From Achromobacter sp. MFA1 R4 (GTDB lineage: Bacteria > Pseudomonadota > Gammaproteobacteria > Burkholderiales > Burkholderiaceae_B): a stretch of DNA of 64,000 nt. The notes beneath the pieces are model-generated. The model saw only the letters and a list, made by a program, of their open reading frames with translations. It had not been told where the DNA came from and searched no databases. Below, one piece after another: positions 26,834 to 35,166 of this stretch (position 1 is the stretch's first letter; each line of letters begins with the position of its first letter). A program made the translations under genes and the position numbers. The DNA lies in NCBI RefSeq assembly GCF_900156745.1, contig NZ_LT707065.1, forward strand, positions 2,418,001-2,482,000, written 5' to 3'.

Positions 26834-26879
26834 AAAACGCCGGCCGGCGCGTGTTGACGCGCCGGCCGGCGTTTTTTTT
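26834..26879 (+). terminator. Strong hairpin terminator between convergent bfr-like gene and rimO
   Basis: AAAACGCCGGCCGGCGCG and its near-perfect complement form a stem of about 18 bases with a small loop and run into eight T on the plus strand. On the minus strand it ends in four T, so it can also serve rimO. Confidence 0.92.
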
Positions 26880-26884
26880 CGAAG

Positions 26885-28312
26885 TCAGATCGCGTCGGCC
26901 CAGAGATCGTATTCGTCGGAATCGGTGACGCGCACGCGCACCATGTCGCCCGCCTTCAGGGGCTGGTCCGAGCTGACGTAGACGCAGCCATCGATTTCCG
27001 GCGCGTCGCCCGCGCTGCGGCCCACGGCGCCGTCCTCGTCGACTTCGTCGATCAGCACGTCGATCTCGCGGCCGACCTTGCGCGCCAGGCGCTGCGTCGA
27101 GATGGTCTGCTGCAACGCCATGAAGCGTTCCCAGCGGTCCTGCTTGACGTCGTCCGGCACCGGATCGTCCAGCAGATTGGCGGGCGCACCCTCGACCGGC
27201 GAATACTGGAAACAGCCCACGCGGTCGAGCTGCGCCTCCTGCATCCAGTCCAGCAGGTACTGGAAGTCTTCCTCGGTTTCGCCGGGAAAACCCACGATGA
27301 ACGTCGAGCGGATCGTCAGGTCCGGACAGATCTCGCGCCAGCGCTTGATGCGCGCGAGCGTCTTGTCTTCGAAGGCCGGGCGCTTCATCGCCTTCAGGAT
27401 GCGCGGGCTGGCGTGCTGGAAGGGGATGTCCAGGTAGGGCAGGATCTTGCCCTCGGCCATCAGCGGGATCACCTCGTCCACGTGCGGGTACGGGTACACA
27501 TAGTGCAGCCGCGTCCACACGCCCATTTCGGACAGGGCCACACAGAGCTCGGTCATGCGCGTCTTGACCGGGCGGCCGTTCCAGAAGCCGCTGCGGTACT
27601 TCATGTCCACGCCATACGCGCTGGTGTCCTGCGAGATCACCAGCAGTTCCTTCACGCCCGCCTTCACCAGGCGCTCGGCTTCGTTCAGCACGTCGCCCAC
27701 CGGACGGCTGACCAGGTCGCCGCGCATCGAGGGGATGATGCAGAAACTGCAACGATGGTTGCAGCCTTCCGAAATCTTCAGATAGGCATAGTGGCGCGGC
27801 GTGAGCTTGACGCCCTGCGGCGGCACCAGGTCCACGTACGGGTTGTGGTCCTTGTTGGGCGGCGCGGCGCTGTGCACGGCGCGCACCACCTCTTCATATT
27901 GCTGGGGACCGGTCACCGACAGCACGCTGGGATGCACGTCGCGGATCACCGATTCCTCGACGCCCATGCAGCCGGTCACGATGACCTTGCCGTTCTCGGC
28001 GATGGCCTCGCCGATGGCTTCCAGCGATTCGGCCTTGGCGCTGTCGATGAACCCACAGGTGTTGACCACGACGACGTCCGCGTCGTTGTATTCGGGCGTG
28101 ACTTCGTACCCTTCGGTGCGCAGCTGGGTCAGGATGCGTTCGGAGTCGACCAGGGCCTTGGGACAGCCCAGCGACACGAAGCCCACGCGGGGCGCGCGGC
28201 CGGGAGCCGCTCCTTGCGCCGCCGTCGCGATCGCGTCCAGGGTCGAGCTGTTGCCGTTGCTGGCGGCGCTGCCGGCGCCTTTGCCGGGCCGGGATCGTTC
28301 AAGAATTTCCAA
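26885..28312 (-). CDS. rimO: Ribosomal protein S12 methylthiotransferase RimO
   Basis: A 475-residue radical SAM enzyme that methylthiolates the conserved aspartate of ribosomal protein S12. The UPF0004 N-domain starts at [17 protein letters not shown] with three cluster cysteines; the radical SAM motif is CNHRCSFC (about residue 187); a TRAM domain ends the protein. Full-length relatives start near the GFVSLGCPK motif, whereas this frame carries about 42 extra low-complexity residues ([15 protein letters not shown]) from a TTG at 28312. No better start is seen, so the N-terminus is uncertain. The orphan HTH gene lies 67 bases upstream on the same strand and may share its transcript. Confidence 0.92.
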   Translation of the reverse strand: MEILERSRPGKGAGSAASNGNSSTLDAIATAAQGAAPGRAPRVGFVSLGCPKALVDSERILTQLRTEGYEVTPEYNDADVVVVNTCGFIDSAKAESLEAIGEAIAENGKVIVTGCMGVEESVIRDVHPSVLSVTGPQQYEEVVRAVHSAAPPNKDHNPYVDLVPPQGVKLTPRHYAYLKISEGCNHRCSFCIIPSMRGDLVSRPVGDVLNEAERLVKAGVKELLVISQDTSAYGVDMKYRSGFWNGRPVKTRMTELCVALSEMGVWTRLHYVYPYPHVDEVIPLMAEGKILPYLDIPFQHASPRILKAMKRPAFEDKTLARIKRWREICPDLTIRSTFIVGFPGETEEDFQYLLDWMQEAQLDRVGCFQYSPVEGAPANLLDDPVPDDVKQDRWERFMALQQTISTQRLARKVGREIDVLIDEVDEDGAVGRSAGDAPEIDGCVYVSSDQPLKAGDMVRVRVTDSDEYDLWADAI

Positions 28313-28379
28313 TCTGGTTCACCGTAGGTTCGCGCACGGGCATAGGCGGTGCGGCGGGGTAATCGTCAAAGGGTCGGGA

Positions 28380-28625
28380 TCAGGCCGTCGCGTCCTGCGA
28401 GGTCAGGTCGCGCAGCGTTTCCGGATACAGCATGGCCACCCGCAGCAATGTCTGCGCGGCGCCCGAGGGGTTGCGCCGGCCTTGCTCCCAATCCTGCAAG
28501 GTGCGCACGCTCACGCCCAGCAACGCCGCGAAATCCGCCTGCGGCAGGCCGACGCGATTGCGCGCTTCGCTGATATGCGATGCCTGCCACCGGACGGACC
28601 GGGCAGGCTGGACAGCCTTATTCAT
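28380..28625 (-). CDS. Orphan antitoxin-like XRE/HTH regulator
   Basis: An 81-residue Cro/C1-type helix-turn-helix protein. The HTH lies in about residues 24-58 (RVGLPQADFAALLGVSVRTLQ followed by DWEQGRRNPSG). The pattern closely resembles NadS/HigA2-type antitoxins, whose genes normally follow a RelE-like toxin gene. No RelE-like frame is seen upstream on the minus strand (28626-28900). The promoter carries a perfect palindrome overlapping the -10 box, so autorepression is likely. rimO follows downstream. A role as a stand-alone regulator, or a remnant of a lost toxin-antitoxin pair, is inferred. Confidence 0.8.
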   Translation of the reverse strand: MNKAVQPARSVRWQASHISEARNRVGLPQADFAALLGVSVRTLQDWEQGRRNPSGAAQTLLRVAMLYPETLRDLTSQDATA

Positions 28626-28718
28626 GACTCAATCAATGGGATGGACGGCGCGGCGATTTCTCCGCCCACCGATTCCAGGCAGACGGGCGCACCGTGGGCG
28701 AGGGCGCAGTAGCGCGGG

Positions 28719-28747
28719 ATTATACGGCATTGCCGTAGGCAGGTGAA
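28719..28747 (-). promoter_or_regulatory. Promoter with palindromic operator for the HTH gene
   Basis: On the minus strand TTCACC (28747-28742) and a perfect TATAAT (28724-28719) are 17 bases apart. The palindrome TACGGCAATGCCGTA (28723-28737; 7-base arms around one base) fills the spacer and overlaps the -10 box. Binding there would block RNA polymerase, the usual antitoxin autoregulation. Confidence 0.65.
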
Positions 28748-28901
28748 GCAGGCTCGGCTCGGGCCGCGCTGCCCGGAAGCAGGAACGCCGGTCACCATCT
28801 GGGCCATGAGCGTTGCCGGATGATGGCGAATTCGGACGGCGCTGATCGACCTGAGCTTTCTTTTCCATCACATTTGGCCCTACATCTATAGGGGCATTGA
28901 A

Positions 28902-29639
28902 ATGAAGGTGGTTGCGCGACGAAAGAGTGGACTGGAAAAATGGCAGGATGGCATCAATAGAGCGGTGGGCGACGTCAAATGGAATGAATGGGACTGCGAA
29001 GTACAAAGGGCCGTCAACGAGTACAACCGTCATCTTTCCACCACTCCTGGCTTCAGATCGCTCGATTGGCAGCTCATCAAAGCAATGATTTGGGTCGAGA
29101 CGGGTGCGGAAAGCAAAAAATGGGCGACCAATCCGATGCAAATCGGAAATCCAGGTGATCCGGGATTGAAAGCACTATTGTCCGGGCGCGAAGGCGGCGA
29201 TCTGATATTGCCCCTCGCGTGGCAGAAACAATTGTCAATAAGCAGCGCGACGACTGATCCGGTACACAATATTCGGGCCGGAACGGGTTGTTTGTTGATG
29301 CGTATCGCCAATTACGCGATGAGGAGCGTTCCCGGCCCTGACTTGGCAATTTATGAAGTGAGGGTGAAGGCGGGCGACAGCATGGCAAAGCTTGCCAAAG
29401 CACACGGAAGTACCGAAGAAATCATGCGCAAGCTAAACCCCACCGCTGTGGTTCTTATGCCAGGCCAATATTTGAAGTATCAGCGGGCGTCGATGAAGAA
29501 AGTCATTATTGGCTGGAAATTGATCACGACATCAAGCATCGCAACGTACTACAACGTGGGCGATTCCATGTATTCCAGGAAACTTGACTATGCCCTGGCG
29601 CTGATCAGGCAGGGAAAGGCAGCCGTATGCGCGCATTAA
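28902..29639 (+). CDS. LysM / lytic-transglycosylase-like protein, candidate secreted effector
   Basis: A 245-residue protein with no signal peptide or membrane helix. Lysozyme-superfamily (GH23/SLT) landmarks are readable: a catalytic-type Glu66 in AMIWVETGAES, NPMQIG (78-82, like GLMQ), and HNIRAGTGCLL (122-132, like the NI..G motif). A LysM peptidoglycan-binding module follows (about 151-193, YEVRVKAGDSMAKLAKAHGS to MPGQYLKY). Then comes ATYYNVGDSMYSRKLDYAL (214-232), which resembles the closing YN.G...Y motif of the same catalytic fold. The gene is clearly poorer in G+C than its neighbours and overlaps the next gene by 13 bases. Peptidoglycan cleavage is inferred. Delivery by a secretion system, such as type VI encoded elsewhere, would explain the lack of a signal. 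Confidence 0.72.
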   Translation: MKVVARRKSGLEKWQDGINRAVGDVKWNEWDCEVQRAVNEYNRHLSTTPGFRSLDWQLIKAMIWVETGAESKKWATNPMQIGNPGDPGLKALLSGREGGDLILPLAWQKQLSISSATTDPVHNIRAGTGCLLMRIANYAMRSVPGPDLAIYEVRVKAGDSMAKLAKAHGSTEEIMRKLNPTAVVLMPGQYLKYQRASMKKVIIGWKLITTSSIATYYNVGDSMYSRKLDYALALIRQGKAAVCAH

Positions 29640-30052
29640 CCGCCTTAATGCTTGGGTTGATGATCGGAAACCTGCCCGGTCCGGCGATGGCTGCCGATGA
29701 AATCATGGCGGGCGTTTTCCAAGGAACCGGCAGAGCCTGTTCCGGCGCGCTATTCCTGCGCGCCGGGACCGTCGAGTGGAATTCGACCTATTCAATCTGC
29801 AAGCCAACCCAGTACGAGATTCTCGAGAAGAACGCCTCCAATGGCCAGAGGCGTGTGGTCTTGCGCTTGAAGGAGCGGAGCCGGTTGTGCCGTTATTCCG
29901 TCGTTGAGCTGGAACAGGCAGGTCGATACAACTGGAATGTGAGCGGTTATCAGTCCCTGGAAGGATTCCGCAACCGGGAGCTGCCGGACTGGAAAAATTC
30001 TTCTTTGCCGGACCGCCAAGTATTGTCCTGTCTGATGACAGGGCCAGACTAG
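29627..30052 (+). CDS. Small secreted four-cysteine protein, candidate immunity partner
   Basis: A 141-residue protein with a Sec signal peptide (MRALTALMLGLMIG, cleavage near AMA at 22). The mature part of about 119 residues is beta-rich, with four cysteines (38, 58, 88, 135) able to form two disulfides in the periplasm. The start at 29627 lies inside the end of the LysM gene (13-base overlap) with AGGGAAAGG just ahead, so translation is probably coupled. No family was recognised; it is not an obvious MliC or PliI lysozyme inhibitor, although size, location and disulfides would suit an inhibitor. Base composition matches the upstream gene. Immunity is inferred only from this context. Confidence 0.7.
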   Translation: MRALTALMLGLMIGNLPGPAMAADEIMAGVFQGTGRACSGALFLRAGTVEWNSTYSICKPTQYEILEKNASNGQRRVVLRLKERSRLCRYSVVELEQAGRYNWNVSGYQSLEGFRNRELPDWKNSSLPDRQVLSCLMTGPD

Positions 30053-30077
30053 CAGAGGGACGACTGCGCGGGCCCAG

Positions 30078-30103
30078 GGGGCGGCATCAGGGATCGCCGC
30101 CCC
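30078..30103 (+). terminator. Hairpin at the end of the effector/immunity-like pair
   Basis: GGGGCGGC and GCCGCCCC form an 8-base stem with a 10-base loop, 26 bases after the stop codon. No T run follows, so termination is uncertain. Confidence 0.35.
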
Positions 30104-30146
30104 ATCGGGCGCTTGGGGCAAGGTTTATCGGAATTTCCAGCCGGTC

Positions 30147-30779
30147 TCAGGGCGCCGCCCGCCGGTACAGCGCCAGCGTCCCCGCCAGTCCGATCAGCAG
30201 CCCCCCGCAGACCCGGTTCAGCCAGCGCAGGCCGCCTGTCTGGAAGGCGCGCACCATCTGCGCGCCGAGCGCCGCATAGGCCAGCATCGCCGCGATGTTC
30301 ATCAGCGCCATGACGGCGGCCAGGAGGGCGTATTGGGCGGGCAGGGGCGCGGCGGGATTGATGAATTGGGGCAGGAAGGCCGACATGAAGAGCAGGGCCT
30401 TGGGGTTGGTCAGGGCGACGACGAAGCTGCGCAGGCCCAGCGCCAGGCCCGCCGGGCGGGCGTCGCGGGGCGCCTCGGAAGGCAGCGTGAGCGCCGCGTC
30501 CGACCGCAGGAGCTTGCAGCCCAGCCACGCCAGATAGGCCGCGCCGGCCCATTTGATGATCTGGAAGGCGACCTCCGAGGCGGCCAGCACCACGCCCAGG
30601 CCGCAGGCCACCGCGCCGATCAGGACCAGGTCGGCCAGCACCGCGCCGCCCATGCCCCAGCAGGCCGCCCGCACGCCGTGGCGCGAGCCGTTGCTCATGG
30701 CGAGCAGCACGGTGGGGCCGGGCGTGATGATGGTGACGGCCGAAGCCAGGACGAACAGCAGCAGGGTGGCGAGGGTCAT
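30147..30779 (-). CDS. LysE/RhtB-family amino-acid exporter
   Basis: A 210-residue inner-membrane protein with about six hydrophobic segments. The family N-terminus is present (VITPGPTVLLAM in the form TIITPGPTVLLAMSNGSRHG, with the conserved GPxxL and the G..G helix). RhtB relatives export homoserine, threonine, leucine or other small amino acids; the substrate here is unknown. It is divergent from rsmB with 96 bases between starts. Confidence 0.9.
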   Translation of the reverse strand: MTLATLLLFVLASAVTIITPGPTVLLAMSNGSRHGVRAACWGMGGAVLADLVLIGAVACGLGVVLAASEVAFQIIKWAGAAYLAWLGCKLLRSDAALTLPSEAPRDARPAGLALGLRSFVVALTNPKALLFMSAFLPQFINPAAPLPAQYALLAAVMALMNIAAMLAYAALGAQMVRAFQTGGLRWLNRVCGGLLIGLAGTLALYRRAAP

Positions 30780-30875
30780 GGAGGGCCTCCGGGACAGGGA
30801 GCCAGTGTGCCGCGACCGCCGCCGTCCGTCCAGGTCCGGGCTACCATAGCGGTCTTACTCTTTGATTTCGCACCA

Positions 30876-32213
30876 ATGTCCACGCGTTCCGATACTCCCC
30901 ATCTGGCTCCTCCGCTCTCATCCGTCCTTCTTGCCAGCGCGGGGGTGGTCGAGGGCGTGCTGGATGGCCGGTCGCTCACGGAGGCGCTGGCCGACGTCGA
31001 TCCGGCCTTGCGGCCGGCCACGCAGGCCGTGTCGTTCCATGCGATGCGCTATCTGGGCTGGGCCGACGCGGTCGGCCGCGAAATGGTGCAGCGCTATCCC
31101 AGCGTGTTTTTCGAATCCCTGCTGCTTGTGTCGCTGACGCTGCTTAAGGAAGCGGGCGGCGCGGCCGAAAGCCTGCCCGGCATGCCGGTCTACGCGCCGC
31201 ATACGGTCGTGGACCAGGCGGTGACCGCGGCGGCCGGCTCGCGCAGCCTTGCGTCCTATAAAGGCATGCTCAATGCCTGCCTGCGTCGTTTCCTGCGCGA
31301 ACGCGCCGCGCTGGAGGCCGCGGTGGCCGACAGCCCCGAAGCGCAATGGAACCATCCCGGCTGGTGGGTCAAGCTGCTTGCCGTGGCCTATCCGCGCGAA
31401 TGGCGCGAGATCCTGGCGGCCGCCAATGTCCCGGCCCCGCTGACCCTGCGGGTCAACCGCCGGCGCGCGACCCGCGAACAGGTGCTGGCCGCGTTCGAGG
31501 ATGCCGGCCTGGCGGCTCAGCCCGTGGGCCAGTCGGGCGTGGTGCTCGCCACCCCCAAGCCCGTGGTGCAGCTTCCTGGCTTTGCCGAGGGCTGGTGGTC
31601 GGTGCAGGACGCGGGCGCGCAGCTCGCGGCCGAACTGCTGGCGCCCGCCGACGGCATGCGGGTCCTGGACGCCTGCTCGGCGCCCGGCGGCAAGACCGCG
31701 CACCTGCTGGAGCTCGCCGACATCGACCTGCTGGCCCTGGACGCCGATGCCGACCGCCTGGTCCGCGTGGAACAGAACCTGGCGCGGCTGGGCCTGGCCG
31801 GCGAGCATGTCCGGCTGAAGGCCGCCGATGCCGCCGACCTGGACGCCTGGTGGGACGGCAAGCCCTTCGACGCGGTGCTGGCGGATGTGCCGTGCACGGC
31901 GTCGGGCATCGTGCGCCGCCACCCCGACATCCGCTGGCTGCGCCGCGAAAGCGACCTGCGCCGCACCGCCAGCCTGCAGACCCGGATCCTGGATGCGCTG
32001 TGGACCACCGTGGCCCCCGGCGGCCGGCTGCTCTACGTCACCTGCTCGGTTTTCCCCATCGAAGGCACCCGCCAGGCCCTGGAGTTCCTGCAGCGCCACC
32101 CGGATGCGACGCGGCTCGATGCCCCCGGCCAATTGCTGCCTGTTGCTGTCGATGCAACACCCGCGGCGCAACACGACGGATTTTTCTACGCCTTGTTTGC
32201 CAAGCAGTCCTGA
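30876..32213 (+). CDS. rsmB: RsmB-family 16S rRNA cytosine C5-methyltransferase
   Basis: A 445-residue RNA m5C methyltransferase, expected to modify C967 of 16S rRNA. An N-terminal NusB-like RNA-binding domain (about 20-160) precedes the SAM-dependent domain. Motifs seen: DACSAPGGKTAHLLEL (SAM site), ADVPCTASGIVRRHPDIRW (motif IV, PC) and LLYVTCSVFPIEG (motif VI, the TC(S) nucleophile Cys). The ATG at 30876 starts the family-like sequence; further open frame upstream overlaps the divergent lysE-like gene and is not used. First gene of a tightly packed operon ending in trkH. Confidence 0.9.
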   Translation: MSTRSDTPHLAPPLSSVLLASAGVVEGVLDGRSLTEALADVDPALRPATQAVSFHAMRYLGWADAVGREMVQRYPSVFFESLLLVSLTLLKEAGGAAESLPGMPVYAPHTVVDQAVTAAAGSRSLASYKGMLNACLRRFLRERAALEAAVADSPEAQWNHPGWWVKLLAVAYPREWREILAAANVPAPLTLRVNRRRATREQVLAAFEDAGLAAQPVGQSGVVLATPKPVVQLPGFAEGWWSVQDAGAQLAAELLAPADGMRVLDACSAPGGKTAHLLELADIDLLALDADADRLVRVEQNLARLGLAGEHVRLKAADAADLDAWWDGKPFDAVLADVPCTASGIVRRHPDIRWLRRESDLRRTASLQTRILDALWTTVAPGGRLLYVTCSVFPIEGTRQALEFLQRHPDATRLDAPGQLLPVAVDATPAAQHDGFFYALFAKQS

Positions 32214-32252
32214 ATCCCCAAGAATAGGGTCATGACGTAGTTCCGGTGCCGT

Positions 32253-32843
32253 ATGTCCATTATTTCGCGCTTATTTCTTGGGTTGTTGCTGGTAACTGCC
32301 TTGCTTTCCTCCGCGCCGGGTGGATTGGCTCATGCTTCGGAAGCCCGCGTGACGCGGGTGGATCCGATGGTGCGCGACGGCAACCTCGAAATCGATGCGG
32401 ATATTGAGTTCGAACTCAACCAGCAGTTGCGGGATGCCGCCCAGCGCGGCGTCGCCCTGTATTTCACGGCCGACCTCACCATCACCCAGGAGCGCTGGTA
32501 CTGGTTCGACAAGTCGCTGGTGGACACCTCCCGCACCTGGCGCGTGGTCTATAACGCGCTGACCCGCCAGTGGCGCGCGGGCGTGGGCGAGCTGTCCTTT
32601 CCGGTGGCCTCGCTGGACGACGCCATGAGCCTCATCCGCCACATCCGCAATTGGCGGGTCGCGGACGCCGGCGATTTCGACGTGGGTGTGCAATACGATG
32701 GGCAGCTGCGCCTGCGGCTGGACACGTCGCTCTTGCCCAGGCCGTTCCAGGTGAACGCCTTGAACAGCAGTTCCTGGGCCCAGGCGACCCCGTGGATGGA
32801 CTTCTCGTTCATGCTGGGCGACAAGGAGAAAGACCCCTCATGA
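32253..32843 (+). CDS. DUF4390 exported protein
   Basis: A 196-residue protein with a signal peptide (LFLGLLLVTALLSSAPGGLAHA) and a DUF4390 domain over the rest (TRVDPMVRDGNLEIDADIEF early; ERWYWFDKS in the middle). The function is unknown, but the gene is consistently found between rsmB and ntrY in betaproteobacteria. Its stop overlaps the start of the histidine kinase gene by ATGA, so the two are translationally coupled. A link to sensing by the NtrY-like kinase, which has a periplasmic loop, is an inference. Confidence 0.85.
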   Translation: MSIISRLFLGLLLVTALLSSAPGGLAHASEARVTRVDPMVRDGNLEIDADIEFELNQQLRDAAQRGVALYFTADLTITQERWYWFDKSLVDTSRTWRVVYNALTRQWRAGVGELSFPVASLDDAMSLIRHIRNWRVADAGDFDVGVQYDGQLRLRLDTSLLPRPFQVNALNSSSWAQATPWMDFSFMLGDKEKDPS

Positions 32844-35155
32844 GGCTTTTGCTTCGGCTGGCGCTGATGGTGGGCGCCGTGAGCGGACTGGCGCTGCTGG
32901 GCCTGCTGGCCTGGTCCACCGGAAACGCCTCGCGCTTTGCGCGCTACTACGACACGCTGCTGGTCCTGAACGGCATTTTCGCGCTGGCGCTCTTTGTCTG
33001 GGTGGTCGCGCTGACGGTGCGGCTGGCGCGGCAGATCCGGCGCCGGCAATTCGGCGCGCGGCTCACCGCGCGCTTTTCGCTGGCGTTCGCGCTGATCGGC
33101 GTGGTGCCGGGCGCGCTCATCTACACCGTGTCGGTGCAGTTCATGTCGCGCTCGATCGAGTCCTGGTTCAACGTCCGTGTGGACACCGCGCTGGAGGCCG
33201 GGCTGAACCTGGGCCGGGCCGCCCTGGACTCGCTGCTGGCGGACCTGGACGCGCGCGCCCGCTCGATGGCGATGGAACTGAACCGCAGCACCGACAGCGG
33301 CGTGACGCTGGCGCTGACGCGGCTGCGCGAGGCCAATGGCGTGCAGGAGGCCATGGTGTTCACAGGCAGCGGGCGCATGGTGGCGTTTTCCACCAGCCAG
33401 TACGGGCAGCTTTTGCCCGCCGCGCCGCCGCCCACCGTGATGAACCAGTTGCGGCTGGCGCGCGGCTATTCCGCGGCGGAAGCCGACGATCCGGTCACGG
33501 CGGGCGCGGAAGGCGGCCTGCACCTGCGCGTGGTGATTCCGCTGAACGGCCCGGACCGCTACGACAACCTGCTCGGCCCGGCCTCCGAGCCGCGCTGGCT
33601 GCAACTGTTGCAGCCGGTTCCCGAACAGATCGCGCACAATGCCAACCTGGTTCAGCAGGGCTTTCGCGATTACCAGGAACTGGCGCTGTCGCGCCTGGGC
33701 CTGCGCAAGCTTTACGGCATTACGCTGACGCTGGCGCTGCTGCTGGCGGCCTTTGGCGCCATCGCGGTGGCGCTGTCCCTGTCCAAGCGCCTGGTGCGCC
33801 CGCTGCTCAGCCTGGCGGGCGGCACGCAGGCGGTGGGCGTGGGCGATTACCGGCCCCTGCCCGAGCCCCCCGAACGCGACGAAGTCGGCCAGCTCACCCG
33901 TTCGTTCAATGCCATGACGCGCCAGCTCGACGAGGCGCGCCGCATGGTCGAAAGCAACCGCCAGCAGCTCGAGCGTTCCAACGTCTACCTGGAAAGCGTG
34001 CTGTCCAACCTGTCCTCCGGCGTGTTGGTGTTTGACGAATCGTTCCGCGTCACCACGGTCAACCAGGGCGCCCAGACCATTCTGGGCGCGGACCTGCGTT
34101 CGGTCATCGGCCGCCCGCTCGAGACCGCGGACGGCATGCTGGAATTCGCCAACATCGTGCGGCAGGCCTTTTCCACCCACGCCGCGGTCGGCTCCGAGCG
34201 CCAGCACTGGCAGCAGCAGTTCGAGATCGCGCCCGCGCAGGGCGAGGGGGCGGCGCCCTCCCAGCCGCTCACCTTGCTCGCGCGGGGCACGCATCTGCGC
34301 GTGGACGGGCGCGGCAACGGCTATCTGGTGGTGTTCGACGACATCACCGAAGTGATTTCCGCCAACCGGACGGTGGCGTGGGGCGAGGTGGCGCGCCGCC
34401 TGGCCCACGAGATCAAGAATCCCCTCACGCCGATCCAGCTGTCGGCCGAGCGCCTGGCCATGAAGCTGGAGGGCAAGCTGCCCCCCGCCGAGGCGCAGAT
34501 CGTCGAGCGTTCCACCAATACCATCGTCAATCAGGTGGCTTCGCTCAAGCAGATGGTGGACGACTTCCGCGAGTACGCCCGCACGCCGCCCGCCGTCATG
34601 CAGCGCATCGACTTCAACGCGCTGGTGGCGGACGTGCTGTCGCTCTACGGCTGGGAGCCCGACGGCGCCTCGCCGCGCCTGACCGGAAAGGCCCTGAATC
34701 TGGATGTGAGCCTGGGCGCGGACCTGCCGGACATCGAAGGCGATCCGACCCAGCTTCGCCAGGTGATCCACAACCTGCTTTCCAACGCCCGCGACGCGAT
34801 CGCGGAAATGGGCGGGCAGGGCCGCGTCAGCGTCACGACCCAGCTCATGCGCAGCGAGCAGCCCGATCGCGTGGCCCATCAGGCGCTGCGTTTCACGGTG
34901 GCGGACACCGGCCCGGGCTTCCCGCCGCAGGTGATGCAGCGCGCGTTTGAGCCCTACGTAACCACAAAGTCCCACGGGACTGGGTTAGGATTGGCAATCG
35001 TCCGCAAGATCGTGGAAGAGCATGGCGGGCGTATCGACCTTGCAAACCGCAAGGAAGGAGGGGCGCGGATTTCCATCCTGTTGACCCGGCTGGCGCCGGG
35101 GGCCGACACTATGGACGCGACCGCGCAAGAAAAGGATAATGCGGCTACGCAATAG
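32840..35155 (+). CDS. NtrY-like membrane histidine kinase
   Basis: A 771-residue sensor kinase. Transmembrane helices lie near residues 5-25, 38-60, 77-100 and about 290-310, with a periplasmic region between the last two. Then come HAMP (about 315-370), PAS (about 385-490), HisKA with phospho-acceptor RLAHEIKNPLTPIQLSAERL (His about 523) and HATPase (N box NLLSNARDA, G1 DTGPGFP, G2 GTGLGLAIV). The architecture is that of NtrY, which responds to nitrogen or redox state in other proteobacteria. The start at 32840 overlaps the DUF4390 stop. The cognate regulator follows after 11 bases. Confidence 0.92.
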   Translation: MRLLLRLALMVGAVSGLALLGLLAWSTGNASRFARYYDTLLVLNGIFALALFVWVVALTVRLARQIRRRQFGARLTARFSLAFALIGVVPGALIYTVSVQFMSRSIESWFNVRVDTALEAGLNLGRAALDSLLADLDARARSMAMELNRSTDSGVTLALTRLREANGVQEAMVFTGSGRMVAFSTSQYGQLLPAAPPPTVMNQLRLARGYSAAEADDPVTAGAEGGLHLRVVIPLNGPDRYDNLLGPASEPRWLQLLQPVPEQIAHNANLVQQGFRDYQELALSRLGLRKLYGITLTLALLLAAFGAIAVALSLSKRLVRPLLSLAGGTQAVGVGDYRPLPEPPERDEVGQLTRSFNAMTRQLDEARRMVESNRQQLERSNVYLESVLSNLSSGVLVFDESFRVTTVNQGAQTILGADLRSVIGRPLETADGMLEFANIVRQAFSTHAAVGSERQHWQQQFEIAPAQGEGAAPSQPLTLLARGTHLRVDGRGNGYLVVFDDITEVISANRTVAWGEVARRLAHEIKNPLTPIQLSAERLAMKLEGKLPPAEAQIVERSTNTIVNQVASLKQMVDDFREYARTPPAVMQRIDFNALVADVLSLYGWEPDGASPRLTGKALNLDVSLGADLPDIEGDPTQLRQVIHNLLSNARDAIAEMGGQGRVSVTTQLMRSEQPDRVAHQALRFTVADTGPGFPPQVMQRAFEPYVTTKSHGTGLGLAIVRKIVEEHGGRIDLANRKEGGARISILLTRLAPGADTMDATAQEKDNAATQ

Positions 35156-35166
35156 GTGGATGCTTT

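Noticed and set aside
28622-28807. Minus-strand frame whose stop overlaps the HTH gene start, a possible toxin partner
   Set aside because: The translation has no RelE, HigB or BrnT features. The TATAAT promoter for the HTH gene lies inside it, so it would not be transcribed from there.
28629-29141. 170-codon minus-strand frame across the start of the LysM gene
   Set aside because: No family resemblance, and it overlaps the better supported plus-strand gene.
28902-30052. Assigning the LysM/secreted pair to a named type VI effector family
   Set aside because: No VgrG, PAAR, Hcp or chaperone gene is nearby and I cannot match it to a named family, so only a general effector/immunity hypothesis is given.
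32549-34975. 808-codon minus-strand frame opposite the NtrY-like kinase
   Set aside because: Antisense shadow: composition follows the complementary strand and no domain is visible.
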